From Gryganskiella cystojenkinii (lineage: Eukaryota > Mortierellomycota > Mortierellomycetes > Mortierellales > Mortierellaceae), in contig JAAAIG010000055.1 of assembly GCA_015852425.1 (NCBI GenBank), forward strand, positions 1 to 64,000: DNA of 64,000 nt, in the 5' to 3' direction. The number at the start of each line of letters is the position of its first letter. Position 1 is the stretch's first letter. The notes under the pieces were generated by a model that saw only the letters and a program-made list of their open reading frames with translations, was not told where the DNA came from and searched no databases. A program made the translations under genes and the position numbers. Below, piece after piece: positions 11,811-21,961 of this stretch.

Positions 11811-14442
11811 CTACAGGATGCTGATCATGAAGAGCACAATATACGCTGGGATGGCATACATGGCAATGTTCAATACATCCCACATCACCAACTTCCAATA
11901 GACTTTGGTCAACAGCGGTCTAGTCGATTTGCTACCGTTGCAGTTGCAATCGGACGTTCGTCGGCTTGGTCGGTTTTTCGCTGCCTGGTATAATATCTCA
12001 TGGATATCACCCTCCTCCTCACCATGGGACTGAGGGTGTGTGGAACATGACGTCGTCGCCACCGAGAAATACATCCCCAAGCGACCGAGAGCTCGTCGTT
12101 GTTGTCGGGTCCAACCTCCAGCACGGATGCATCGATGCCGCTGAATCATAACTATGCCCACCGTGATCACGAAGATGGCGCCATAACTCATGTAGATCAT
12201 CATCTGGTTCGGTAACATACATTCGCCATAGACAAACGTTGATTTCCCGGTCGGACGTGTTACTGTGGCGGATGTACCCTCGGATTCATTTCCGCCCAGG
12301 GCCATTCCTGCTCCAGGGATGACCGGGAACGTGTTCTTGGCCGTGTGATCTGGGTTAAAGAGCGAGAGCATGACAAACGCTGGCTGCTGGATCCCCTGAG
12401 CAAAACTAAAAGATCTCAGGGTCACTTCCGGTGTGACGATCCCGTCTAGGGAATGGGCAATCTCACACCAGTCATGATCGTCGCCACTAAACACCACATC
12501 CGGTTGGATACCGCGAAGAATTTCTCGAGAGAGTTTGGCATTGACCATGTTCCAGAACTGAAAACCGCCTCGATTAAGGATAAGCTGTTTTGTTTCGCGG
12601 ACGTCTCCACAATAGGTTGTGTCGGCTCGGAACAAAGGGACATGTGTGAACAAGATCCTTGGCAAAGTAGGCGCTTCTAAAGTAGAGGAGTAGTGGGCAG
12701 AGGGAGTCAGAAGAGTTTTTAGCCCAAAACGACCCATGCTAACAAAAAAAAGGGAGTTTTTACCTTGCTCCATCTGATTCAAAAATGATTGAGATTCCTG
12801 TCGGATCTCAGGGTTATTAGAGCTAAGCGAGAGAGTATCCAAGACGACCAAGGTATGGTTTCCGACCTCGATCTCATAGTTGACGGATCCAAAAACTTTC
12901 TTGTACCGAACCATCGAGGGCCTGATCAACGTGTCACCGAAACCCACATCGTGATTGCCTGCGACATAAAGGCGGAGGCTTTTTCCTGCCTCTCGAAGGG
13001 TTTCCCGGTCAGCAGCAGTTTCGGGGATGTCTTTGATTTGACGGTATTGGCCCGTGACATTGACACTGTTGCCGCTCTCTTCAACTCTATTCACGTTGCC
13101 TTCCTCTGGAACAGCATCCATCAAAATCGGTTCCTGGTTCCAAGCCGTGGATTTGGTTTCAAAAACCCGTTCATAAAACCGATGCAAGTTGTCCTCAAAG
13201 ACTTGACTCTGCGACCCCCTGCCTCCGTCATTCAAATCGCCCAAGAACAAAACTGCGTCCGGTCTTAACGAGGCATGGAGTCGACGGAAACTACGTCGCA
13301 TGTAAATATCTGTGTACATTTGAACCAGTCCCAGGAGAACGCCTGATTGCCCATATGAATACCAGTCGGTGAGTTGTGGATCTGCAATTAGTGCTACCCG
13401 GTATCGATCCTTCGGGGACTGACTCGAGGCATCCTAAAACAAGAAAAAAAAGTGCTTTAGGGACTCTTGGCTTAATGCAGTTGACAGAGAAGCACACTGT
13501 AGGGAAACAAAAAACAGCTGAGAGCTTTTCTTTTGTTCTTGTTCCAATGAGCCCTTTTGATCAAAACTCAGAATAACACAGCACACAACTGCACACTGAA
13601 GAGCGAATCCACCTCATCGAAGCTGGCACTTTCGATGGATAGTAGTTAAGCCCATTCCCTCGTGAAAACACCAAACAGAAAACGCATTAAGTTCTCTAAC
13701 GACACGTTTGGGAATGTGTGCTTGGTGGAGAATGTTGTTTGTCCAGCAGGCAAGAAGAAAATCGAGGATCAAGGGCAAAGCGGATCAGTCTTGATCTTTT
13801 AGACAATGGTAAATCGGTGCCCGCGCCCTCGCCTCACATGTCTTTCTCTTTGTTTTTGTTGTATACGAGGTCGTCATGGATCGTTCCCTCGTCTTCTTTT
13901 CCCAGACCGCCAGATCCGTTCCCGCTTTTGTCTCATATATTGCCAGGTCTGCACCATCAACTTACCCATGAAGAGTTCTCTGGCCAGGAGCATCGATGAA
14001 CCATAGCCCAGAACGTCCCATGTTCGCCGACCGCCAAGACCAAGCACCAGATCAACCTCAAAAGCTGTACATAGCCCGATCGATGACTGATCAGTCGTAA
14101 ACTCAAGAAGGTATGGTCGTTGCTTTCCTCTCTCATATAATCATCGTCCATGTCCTCGTTCGAGCCGTTGCTTCCGATATTGACCACGTAATTGCTCTTG
14201 TTGGGGACGACAGGTTCAGTCGAAGGCGGCGATGAAGAATAGGGTACAGAAGATCGGAAAGAGAGTTGGATCGACGAGTTTGATGTCGCCTTTCCGTCGA
14301 CGTTGTCGTAGTCGTAGTCGTCGAGTCCTTTCAGCTTTCGAGAGTCATTTTCGTTATTGGTGTGAAAACTGGTTGGCGGGGAGAGACTGGAGGCGACAGG
14401 AGATTTGTGTCCATGGATGGCTTTGTTGTGTCCGGGGAGCAT
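11811..14442 (-). CDS. CDC1: CDC1/TED1/MPPE1-type membrane metallophosphoesterase
   Basis: Three exons: 14442-13966, 13433-12764 and 12676-11811, phases 0 and 1; 670 aa. Exon 1 encodes a Ser-rich head and a transmembrane helix near residue 140. Exon 2 opens with Ala-Asp-Pro-Gln-Leu, the family's first metal motif (Asp-Pro-Gln in place of Asp-x-His). It continues with Gly-Asp-Leu-Asn-Asp and Gly-Asn-His-Asp. Exon 3 has Thr-His-Val-Pro-Leu and Ser-Gly-Asp-Asp-His-Asp-Trp, completing the calcineurin-like site. Two C-terminal membrane segments follow, the last at the extreme end. Yeast Cdc1 and Ted1 and human MPPE1/PGAP5 are Mn-dependent ER/Golgi enzymes that remove ethanolamine phosphate from GPI-anchor mannose, helping GPI proteins leave the ER. 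The 532-bp first intron is long. The 87-bp second intron is in frame and would give a plausible but wrong readthrough protein if missed. Confidence 0.88.
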
Positions 14443-15120
14443 TTGACTTTCTCGGCGAAAGAAGAAAGACAATGTAGAAAAAAAGGAGAAGGGGGAGGCT
14501 TAAAGTGTGGCTGTGCCCCTATGCTTATATAACAGAGAACAAAGAAAAGGAGGGAAGGTGTGGAAGAGTGAATGGGAAGGGAATGGCGAAAAGGAGCGGC
14601 AGACGACGATTAAATGGCGAGCGACCGTTGAAGAGATCAAGAGAAAAGTAAAGAGTAGATGAGCTAAAGGAATAACGCTGTATGGCAGTGCAACGGCAGA
14701 TTTTTCTTATTCCTGGCAAAGAGTTGCACGCCCGCCAAGTGGGCGCCAAATTTCGATTTGCCTTCTCTGACTGTGTTTTCAGAGACAAACACCTAAATGG
14801 CGACAAGTGATCATCTTCAACAAGCAACCAACCATGACATGCTCCCCCCTCTAAAGAGACGCCTGAATCGGCTGAAACGAGCTCGCGGTGAATGGGCCAA
14901 GGTCTACTAGACGTAAATATTTGTTAGGTATGGGCATTGAAAGGTGTTCGATTGCTACAGTATTCTTTTGTGCAGTGCCTTCTCGACGGAAAGTTATCCA
15001 ACAGCGAGTAAGCGACGACGTAGCAAAATAGAAGTTTGTGGCAAAGACAACCCTCCAAACTCGTGTTTCCTATAGCCCCAGCTGTCACTATCCGCCATGA
15101 GAGTACTTCACTGAGAAGAC
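14443..15120. other. Intergenic: CDC1-like promoter into the decayed island
   Basis: No gene is supported. A C/T-rich stretch sits directly upstream of the CDC1-like ATG. Further right the sequence grades into the degenerate repeat island. Confidence 0.45.
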
Positions 15121-15313
15121 TGATCTGGATAAGGTTGACCGATATTTGATCGAAGGTCACTTGCTGGGATCTGTCCGAGATGTCTTCTTCGGTTTCTACC
15201 ACTCGATCTAAATGCTCCGCAAAAATTGGGATATTGCTAAGGCTCCAAAGCAGGCATCAGGCCTTGCAATTGCCGCGGTTATCAGGCAGGCAGGACTGGA
15301 CCCTTATACCTAG
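15121..15313 (+). pseudogene. Left, badly decayed copy of the 3' end of gene A
   Basis: Reading 15212-15313 gives Met-Leu-Arg-Lys-Asn-Trp-Asp-Ile... ending Gly-Leu-Asp-Pro-Tyr-Thr-stop. The reverse strand of 16825-16724 encodes nearly the same peptide ending Asp-Pro-Cys-Thr-stop. Upstream of 15212 an in-frame TAA directly precedes the ATG, and only patches such as Asp-Lys-Val-Asp-Arg still resemble the right copy, so this copy is a fragment. Confidence 0.55.
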
Positions 15314-15750
15314 CAGGGGAAGAATGAAGAGTGCACATGGTACCTCCTAACAAAAATTACGACGAAGTGTATGACACATATCACCCAATCCTCCCGTAAT
15401 TCTCTTGTCACCGCTTGTCACTGCTGCCCCGTCTGCTTGGAGTTGATCTACGTTCTGACTTCCGAATATCCTGTTTCCGTTGATCCATGAACTGCCGATG
15501 CTGCCCTTGATGAGTCTCCTGCCGGGCAAGATTTTCCCTGAAGGGGGCCAGTGTCTGGTGCTTCTGAGCGTCTGGCAGATGTCCCGAAGAGATTGCACCC
15601 CAGACGTCCAGAAATAATCCAGCCTGGTTGTCCACTCGAACTCCAGTTCCTCCTTCTGGTCTGAAGTCGCGTTCCAGCTCTTCAGGTGCTTCAATCGGTT
15701 AAAATATGAAGGCGTCAGGAATGTCCCTTTGGCAGTCTTGTCTGCCTTCT
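15210..15750 (+). repeat. Left arm of a large imperfect inverted repeat
   Basis: The top strand from about 15210 (aatgctccgcaaaaattggg) to about 15750 matches the reverse strand of about 16830 to 16288. Position pairs sum to about 32037 at the outer end. The central part (around the cacatggtacctcctaac block) looks over 90% identical by eye, with divergence rising at both ends. The spacer is roughly 540 bp. Exact borders need an alignment. Confidence 0.75.
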
Positions 15751-16202
15751 CAAGCCGTCGACCGAAGACCAGGATTTCTTGGATCAACATCATGAGCGCT
15801 TTGCATCATCCAGTGACTTAGTTACGTCAAATGTCGGCTAGCCACAAAATCAAGGGACATGAATTGAATCCGCAGGCCCGATTGCAAGATTCCAGCCATT
15901 TCCAGATTTTCTTTCAAGAAGGCTTGGCTCTTGGACGTTGAAAATATTTGATCGAACATATCCTTCAAGACTCTCCCGGTCTTGAGTCCGTCCAAGAGCA
16001 CTTTGGTCCCAGTCGCTCCCTCGTCTTTCCTGCCGATCTCTATGGCACCGTACTCTTTGTTAGAGCTCCTGCCTGAAAAAAATACCGTCCAACTTACGCC
16101 CAAATGCCTTACTAGACGTAACATCTTGCCTCTAGTTTTAGCGGATGCTTGAGCTAATCGACGTTTTCTCACCCCGAAGAAACTGGACACCGGAAAGGTC
16201 AC
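15347..16202 (-). pseudogene. Decayed gene B (left copy) with a Glu-Ile-Gly-Arg-Lys-Asp-Glu-Gly module
   Basis: Three frames on the minus strand read as one broken protein. From 16202 comes a basic head, then Tyr-Gly-Ala-Ile-Glu-Ile-Gly-Arg-Lys-Asp-Glu-Gly with Gly-Thr-Lys-Val-Leu-Leu-Asp-Gly and Val-Leu-Lys-Asp-Met. A frameshift occurs near 15815, then Met-Leu-Ile-Gln-Glu-Ile-Leu-Val-Phe continues. A second shift occurs near 15600 into a Gln/Arg/His coiled stretch, and the stop is at 15347. The Glu-(Ile/Val)-Gly-Arg-Lys-Asp-Glu-Gly module is one I associate with expanded, Crinkler-like accessory proteins of Mucoromycota-grade fungi. That link is from memory and unverified. Function is unknown. 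Confidence 0.5.
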
Positions 16203-16287
16203 TCAGCAGTCCGCATGATGGGATAACGTGTTCGCTGTCCTCCATTTGATGCCCAAACAGGCGGAAATATGCGTTACTATGTTGATG

Positions 16288-16690
16288 TAGGTCGCAAAGA
16301 CGCCATCCAAAAGGACATGCCTGACGCCTTCATATTTTAACCAATTGAAGCACCTGAAGAGCTGGAACGCGACTTCAGACCAGAAGGAGGAACTGGAGTT
16401 CGAGTGGACAACCAGGCTGGATTATTTCTGGACGTCTGGGTGCAATCTCTTCGGGACATCTGCCAGACGCTCAGAAGCACCAGACACTGGCCCCCTTCAG
16501 GGAAAATCTTGCCCGGCAGGAGACTCATCAAGGGCAGCATCGGCAGCTCATGGATCAACGGAAAGTGGACATTCGGAGTCAGAACGTAGATCAACTCCAA
16601 GCAGACGGGGCAGCAGTGACAAGCGGTGACAAGAGAATTACGGGAGGATTGGGTGATATGTGTCATACACTTCGTCGTAGTTTTTGTTAG
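16288..16690 (+). pseudogene. Right copy of the 3' part of gene B
   Basis: This arm repeats the distal part of gene B in the opposite orientation. The Leu-Lys-Ser-Trp-Asn-Ala-Thr-Ser-Asp-Gln segment is at about 16352, and the end Arg-Arg-Ser-Phe-Cys-stop is at 16676-16690. Frames are interrupted, and the upstream module present in the left copy is absent here. Confidence 0.5.
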
Positions 16691-16830
16691 GAGGTACCAT
16701 GTGCACTCTTCATTCTTCCCCCGCTATGTGCAAGGGTCCAGTCCTGCCTGCCTGATATCCGCGGCAATTGCAAGGCCAGGCGTCTGCTTTTGAGACTTGG
16801 CAGTATCCCAATTTTTGCGAAGCATATTGA
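16288..16830 (-). repeat. Right arm of the inverted repeat
   Basis: This is the partner of the arm at 15210-15750. Each arm contains two convergent gene ends (A and B) whose stop codons are about 34 bp apart, so a whole junction was duplicated in inverted orientation. I see no terminal repeats or target-site duplications at the borders. Confidence 0.75.
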
Positions 16831-19330
16831 AGATCATCGCTTCATGCAGATGGACAGAGAGATCCCATTGAGTATCATTAAGAATTTCCTTGAACCGATC
16901 AAAGTCTTCCTTATCTGAGAGAAAGGCCACTCGGATAATTTGCATCAATGTCACCGGGATGGACGTAATATTTTCGTTCTTAGTTTCTTCCGCCGACTCC
17001 GTTGTCCCCTCGAACTCACCCACGCGACCGGAAGCCTCTTTCTCGTCTCCGTCCTTGATGCCATAGGTGAAATCCAATTAAAGTTCTTCATCTTTTGCAA
17101 TTGCTCGCGCTGGTACTCTTCCATCTCTTGCTTGCATGCCTGCAAGTAGAGGACTGGGTCCGTCCAAACGGTGTCCATATTGACCTGCGTTCTGTATATG
17201 ATAATGCTTCTTGATGCCCTCGTTTCCTTGTCTTCCATGAGATTTTCAAAACTCGTGTTGGAGACGCAGGTGTTGTTGGGTTTGATCTTTTCGCCTCTGC
17301 TTTTCACATCCACTTGACAGGCGAGGAGGAACGAGTCATGGCGTCAGCAGCTCGTTTCAGACAGTTGCAGGGGAAGTGAGACAGTTGCTTCGTTCCTTCC
17401 TCTCCACTTGTTCCTGCCTCGTGATCCTTGTAGGCCTTGAAAGAACTATTCATAATTGTTTGTCGGTCCAGCTCATTTAGCTTCTTCCTTCCGGCCTTGA
17501 TTTTGGCTTCCTGATCGTTCACCAAAAACTTGTTTACCACAAAAATCCATAAAGTGAACTATTAGTATTCTATTATCCAAAGAGGCGCCACGATACCGGA
17601 CTTATCAAAAAGCCATGTATAAGACTTACCACGTCAACCGCATAAAGTTCTCGTAAAGATCCTGATCGAATTTGGGCCTGACAATCGAACGCTCATTTCG
17701 CTTCCGAGGCTGCTGCTGGCGGACCGCTCTGGGCGTGGGGAGTGGACTGGACTGGGCTGACTCTTGCAAACCAACTGAGAACACAGAGGAAGACGAGAGC
17801 TGTGTCTCTTGTTTTGGTGGTGATGCTGAGTAGTGACCACTAATGCTGAGGATGACCCATATTGCACAGGACAGGTCGTCGCTGAAAGGTGCGGATCGCG
17901 AGCGTATGGACTTGACACTCGTCGTTGAAGACTTGGGTCGCAAAGCGTGACAGATTCATAAGCCGAGATACGTGCTTTGGAGTCGCCGTTGTGAAATAGC
18001 GCCACAGTCTGGAAGGCATCATCGGTCCTAAACTGTTTGGTCACTTGTCTGCTTGAGAAGGTGACGATGCGAATGTGCTAGAGTGTGACTAACCAGACTC
18101 CTTGCAAGACCTGGATTGATTTCTTGATATCGATTTTGGATGGAAGTGATCGGGATTGCCGTTCTCGTCTAGACTCTCGATACATCGCATGCAGGATCGT
18201 TGCAAAGGCGGCTCCATCACATTGTCGAGTCTCTGGAGGCCCTTGTTGTGGAGTCTCCGAGGGCTGACGCTGAGGCACGACTACAGGACGATGGGCCAAA
18301 GAGGCGACTGGAGGAAGAGTGGGCATCGTGTCACGGCAAACAAGGGGCGATAACAAGGAGATCTCATAGGAGTTTTGGACATGCAAAGGCCAACATATAA
18401 CTGTGGTCTCGCATAAGGTTAGAATAGATCTGCGATCCCAAAAAAGAGCATGTCCGAGACGGGTATAGTTTTTCGAAGGTTCGTCTGCTTGCTTCAGCTG
18501 AATTTTTGGAAGGGGCTAGATATGAGGCGAATATATCAGAGTTCCCAAAGAGGTCCAGATTGAGTGACATCGGTGTTTCACTCGTAGAGCTTGGCCTCTT
18601 TAGCAATTATCTTTGCCCATTTTGCCTCCTCGTCCATCTCCTTCACCGCTCCCTTCTCCTTATCTTCCTATGGTGTCTCTGGCTTACCATCATCTTTGAT
18701 GTGGTAGTGGTATTGTCGAGGCTCTCTTTGGGGGGGGGGGGTGGAGTTTATCTGTTGCCAGAAGATGCAGAATGAGACCGTCGGTGTAGAAGGTGGAGTG
18801 CAAATGGTTGATGCTACTCTATCGCTCTCCTTGCAGCAGGATCTGATTGCAATATCCATCAGTTCGACTGTACTCTCTCTCTCTCTTGGTCGCAGACTGA
18901 AGAGGAGCCACATGATTGACAGGTCGTGGACCAGGTTCGTAGTACTTCTTAGTCAGGGAAACATCCTTGGGAAGATCGGATCGGTCGTACAGACTTTCTC
19001 CGTGGTGGTTCCAGGTTTCTTGACGCCTAATGTCCGCCTTCAGAGCTCTGGATGCAGTTTCTTTGGCCATTTGTCTCCTTTGGTGCTCGAGACCTTTTGC
19101 GTCACTCCCCTCCATCGATACGGATAATAAGCTTGGTGGTGCTAGAGTCAGTGCCGCTCACAGAATCGAAGAGCATGACTTGGACACCCTTGAGTATCTC
19201 GGCGGCATTGTCCTGCATAGCTTGATTGTAGGTAATGATACCTTCGACTATTATGTCGTCGGTGCTTGTTGTCCAGTGTCTGATTGTAAATGGAGCAGTG
19301 GCGGCGTAGTGTCGAGTTGAAGCCTACTGA
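16724..19330 (-). pseudogene. Decayed multi-frame gene A (right, longer copy)
   Basis: Protein-like segments on the minus strand lie in changing frames. At 19313-19120 there is a stretch ending Leu-Ile-Ile-Arg-Ile-Asp-Gly-Gly. It continues after a frame change into a charged helix (Glu-His-Gln-Arg-Arg-Gln-Met-Ala-Lys) at 19100-18950. A Ser/Pro-rich stretch lies at 18044-17634 and ends at a GTAAGT. A Lys-rich segment lies at 17550-17304, then Asn-Thr-Cys-Val-Ser...Gln-Glu-Met-Glu-Glu-Tyr at 17310-17080. The last part (17077-16724) ends Gly-Leu-Asp-Pro-Cys-Thr. At least two frame changes (near 17310 and 17085) lack convincing splice sites. The Arg-Ile-Asp-Gly-Gly plus basic-helix pattern weakly recalls XPG/FEN1-like nucleases. 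I do not assert it. Confidence 0.4.
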
Positions 19331-19991
19331 ATCAAAAGAAAAAGAGTTTAAATATCAGCTGCATCTGTCACACCACTGATTTTGATTAGAGGATCATACG
19401 ATGTCAGTCTTGGCAGGATGAGCTTCCAGTGGTGAGTGGTGGTCAACTCCAAACACAGATGTAGAGCAGAAGAGGGAGGAGGGGAGTACAAACGAAAAGA
19501 TGACTTTGAGAGAAGGAGAGTAAGAGGCAATGGTAAAATGAAAATATAGGTGATAGGCGTGAAAAAAAGTAAAAAAGTCTGAGGCCTAGTGGCTCGAAGC
19601 CACGGCGATGAAGATGGGAGTGTTCGTGCGGAGGAAGATATCCCTTTGTGAGTGAAAAAGAGAGAGCAGGAAAGGAATAGTGGAAATGAGGAAGGAAAAT
19701 GTAAAAGGGCAAAAAAAAAGTGGACGTTTTGGAAGTTGAGCAAGCTTTTGATTTCCAGAGATCGCCCTGTTTCCCATCATACAATTCCTGTCCATGGTCC
19801 TGTGGTTGTTGTATCACGGAATCGGACTTGACAATAAACAACGATTCACCGACACGCAACAATAGGTTGCTCTTACTACTTACGAAACGTTGTACATCGA
19901 CATCATCTAGTTTGACAATAACAGCTACGCCTCAACATCTTTTTTCCGTTTTACTTTTTTATTTTGCTTTCATTTTTGTCGCAGTGCTCGA
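19331..19991. other. Intergenic, with one protein-like minus-strand stretch
   Basis: Most of this is pyrimidine-rich without a gene. On the minus strand, 19932-19743 reads through without stops and with ordinary composition (Val-Lys-Leu-Asp-Asp-Val-Asp-Val, then Leu-Leu-Leu-Arg-Val-Gly-Glu-Ser-Leu). It has no supported start or splice sites. It may be an upstream remnant of gene A. Confidence 0.3.
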
Positions 19992-21517
19992 TTACGGTTG
20001 TGTATCCATCGACATTGAACTCAATGAGCGCGCCAGTGCCGTTTCTGCTTGCTCCTGTGTTTGTTGTGGCTGTTGCTGATGGCTCGATGAGGACAATGAT
20101 CCAGGTTGACTATCTGACAAGGTGACCTTGGCCAGTTGGTCTGCAATCGCTTTTGCCTCTTGTGTGTTTTTGCTGACACCTGGAGGACGAAGTTGGGATC
20201 TAGAGGACGAGGAATTTGGGACTGGAACCTTGAATCCCTCGATGATATCGTACTGTTGATCATCTTTTGCTTCTTGGGTCACATCTTGGCCTCCGAAATT
20301 GTGTTGCTCCTCTTCCATGTCCTGATCCATGTCCTGATCCACGTCCTCAGAAGACTTCTCCACAATCTTGATAAACGCAGGCGTCTCAGGGACAGTGGCT
20401 AGGATCGATTGCACATAGGCCTCACTTAATGATCCAGAAGCAGCATTCGTAGACGACAAACTTGATACTGAGGGTTTTCTGTGTTGTTGCTGTTGTTGTT
20501 GTTGTTGACCCTGATGTTGATGCGATGTACTGCTCGAACTAGTACTTGCTCTCTTTGCTTGGAATTCACTAGTAATACAAAGCGGCATTCAACAATTAGA
20601 AAAAGTTACAGGAGCAAAGACAACGACCTGGATCATCTCTAATCTCTTTTTTTTTTTTTTTAGAAAATGCCATAAATCACCATCTCCTGTCCCACTTACG
20701 CCAGTTCCATGTCCAAGGGCACGATCGAGACTCTAGTCTCCTTCAGATACTCTGGATCCGAGTTCACCAAGTAAAGAGGCTCTTCTGTCATCTGAGATTC
20801 CAGCCAACGTGAGGCAGCCAAACAGGTCGAGGAACAGAACTGCTTCAAGACAGAGATATCAAAGACTTTTCGTTCCTGCAAAGAGATCCTGAATTTGCCT
20901 TTGATGTCCTATTGTTTTCGAAAAGAACGTGGAAGCAAGGATTAAATCCAAGAAAGAAGAGAACAAGGTTATTAGTAAAAAAAGAAAGCGACCAAAAATA
21001 AAAAATAACATCAATAAAAAGTAAATTTGCGACTTACGCGTGGAGGCTTGGGACAGAGTGGGTATCCACAGAGCTTGCCAATGTTTCGTTCTTCGATGAT
21101 CTCCTGGTAGTGCGTTCTTTTGATCCGATTTGCCTACATGTGTAGAAAATAAAAAAGCCTTGGAGTTAGCCCGTCTGAGGGGAGGGGTATCTTTTCTTCC
21201 TTCAAACCGATCTCTGTGTGACTTACTGCTTCTCCAAGGACTTGCTCGCTGACGGTATCGCAAAGGACCTCTTGCCAGTGCAGCGCCATGGTTTCAAACT
21301 TTTTGCGAAACTCGATATTTTGCTGGAGGAGGATCTGCTTTCGATTCAATTTTGCGGTGGGGTTGTCCGGTTGTTCGTATTCAGTTTCTTCCATGGCTGA
21401 AGCTGGCGTGATAGTTGAAGAAGAAGCGGCGGTGGGTTTGGGAGGGAGATACTGCTGAATGAGCGGGGACTGGTCGACGACAATGTCGTCTTTCATGGTG
21501 GCGATATTTCGGGCCAT
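19992..21517 (-). CDS. RTR1: RTR1/RPAP2-type RNA polymerase II CTD phosphatase
   Basis: Four exons: 21517-21227, 21133-21038, 20908-20700 and 20568-19992, phases 0, 0 and 2; 390 aa. The family zinc finger spans exons 2 and 3. Cys119-Gly-Tyr-Pro-Leu-Cys124 is followed by a Lys-Gly-Lys-Phe-Arg-Ile-Ser strand. Cys154-x3-Cys158 then lies in a Phe-Cys-Ser-Ser-Thr-Cys helix followed by Ala-Ser-Arg-Trp-Leu. Rtr1 in yeast and RPAP2 in humans dephosphorylate Ser5 (and Tyr1) of the polymerase II C-terminal repeat and help import the polymerase. The last exon is a low-complexity tail with a polyglutamine run at about residues 215-225 and acidic Asp-Gln-Asp-Met repeats. It shares a 444-bp promoter with PEX14. 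Confidence 0.92.
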
Positions 21518-21961
21518 TGTTGAAAGGTAATCTCTCTTGAAAAGTTATTGCGGCTAATGAGGGAGAGACTCTGTTTATGGATTCCTGACGATGCAAAGAA
21601 AAAAAAGGGATGGAAGGCGCGGGTGGTAAGGAAGGAAAAAGAAAAAGCTCATTACTGAAAGAACAGCGCGTTTTCTGTGGAGTTTTTTGCTGCAAAGCAC
21701 TCTGTGAAAAAAAAATCGAAATTGATCCAGGTCACATGACTTCTATTCACCAGCACTGTCACATGACAAATTCCCCGCTTCGACTCCCCATTTGTTCGGT
21801 GTCTCTCTCTTTCACCCCGTCCGATCAAACTCTGAGCCGTTTTGTTCTCTTTGGTCCTCGTTGACTTGCTCTTTCTTCTCCGTTCACTTCATCGGATTTC
21901 TTTTCCTTTCCTTCCCCCATTCATTCAGATCAGCTCATCCACCCCTCCACCGACTCTCTCC
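21518..21961. promoter_or_regulatory. Bidirectional RTR1/PEX14 promoter with paired TCACATGA motifs
   Basis: RTR1 starts at 21517 leftwards and PEX14 at 21962 rightwards. Two copies of TCACATGA lie at 21732-21739 and 21759-21766, with starts 27 bp apart, near the middle of the region. The PEX14-proximal half is a strong C/T-rich leader. Confidence 0.6.

Noticed and set aside
12677..12763. Unspliced reading through the second CDC1-like intron
   Set aside because: It is open in frame, but it has a clear GTAAAA donor and TTTAG acceptor and interrupts the phosphoesterase fold between conserved motifs.
19348..19862. Overlapping minus-strand frames of 131 and 139 codons
   Set aside because: Mostly Phe/Leu/Ser/Pro from pyrimidine-rich DNA. 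Only a short upstream part looks protein-like and is noted as a remnant.
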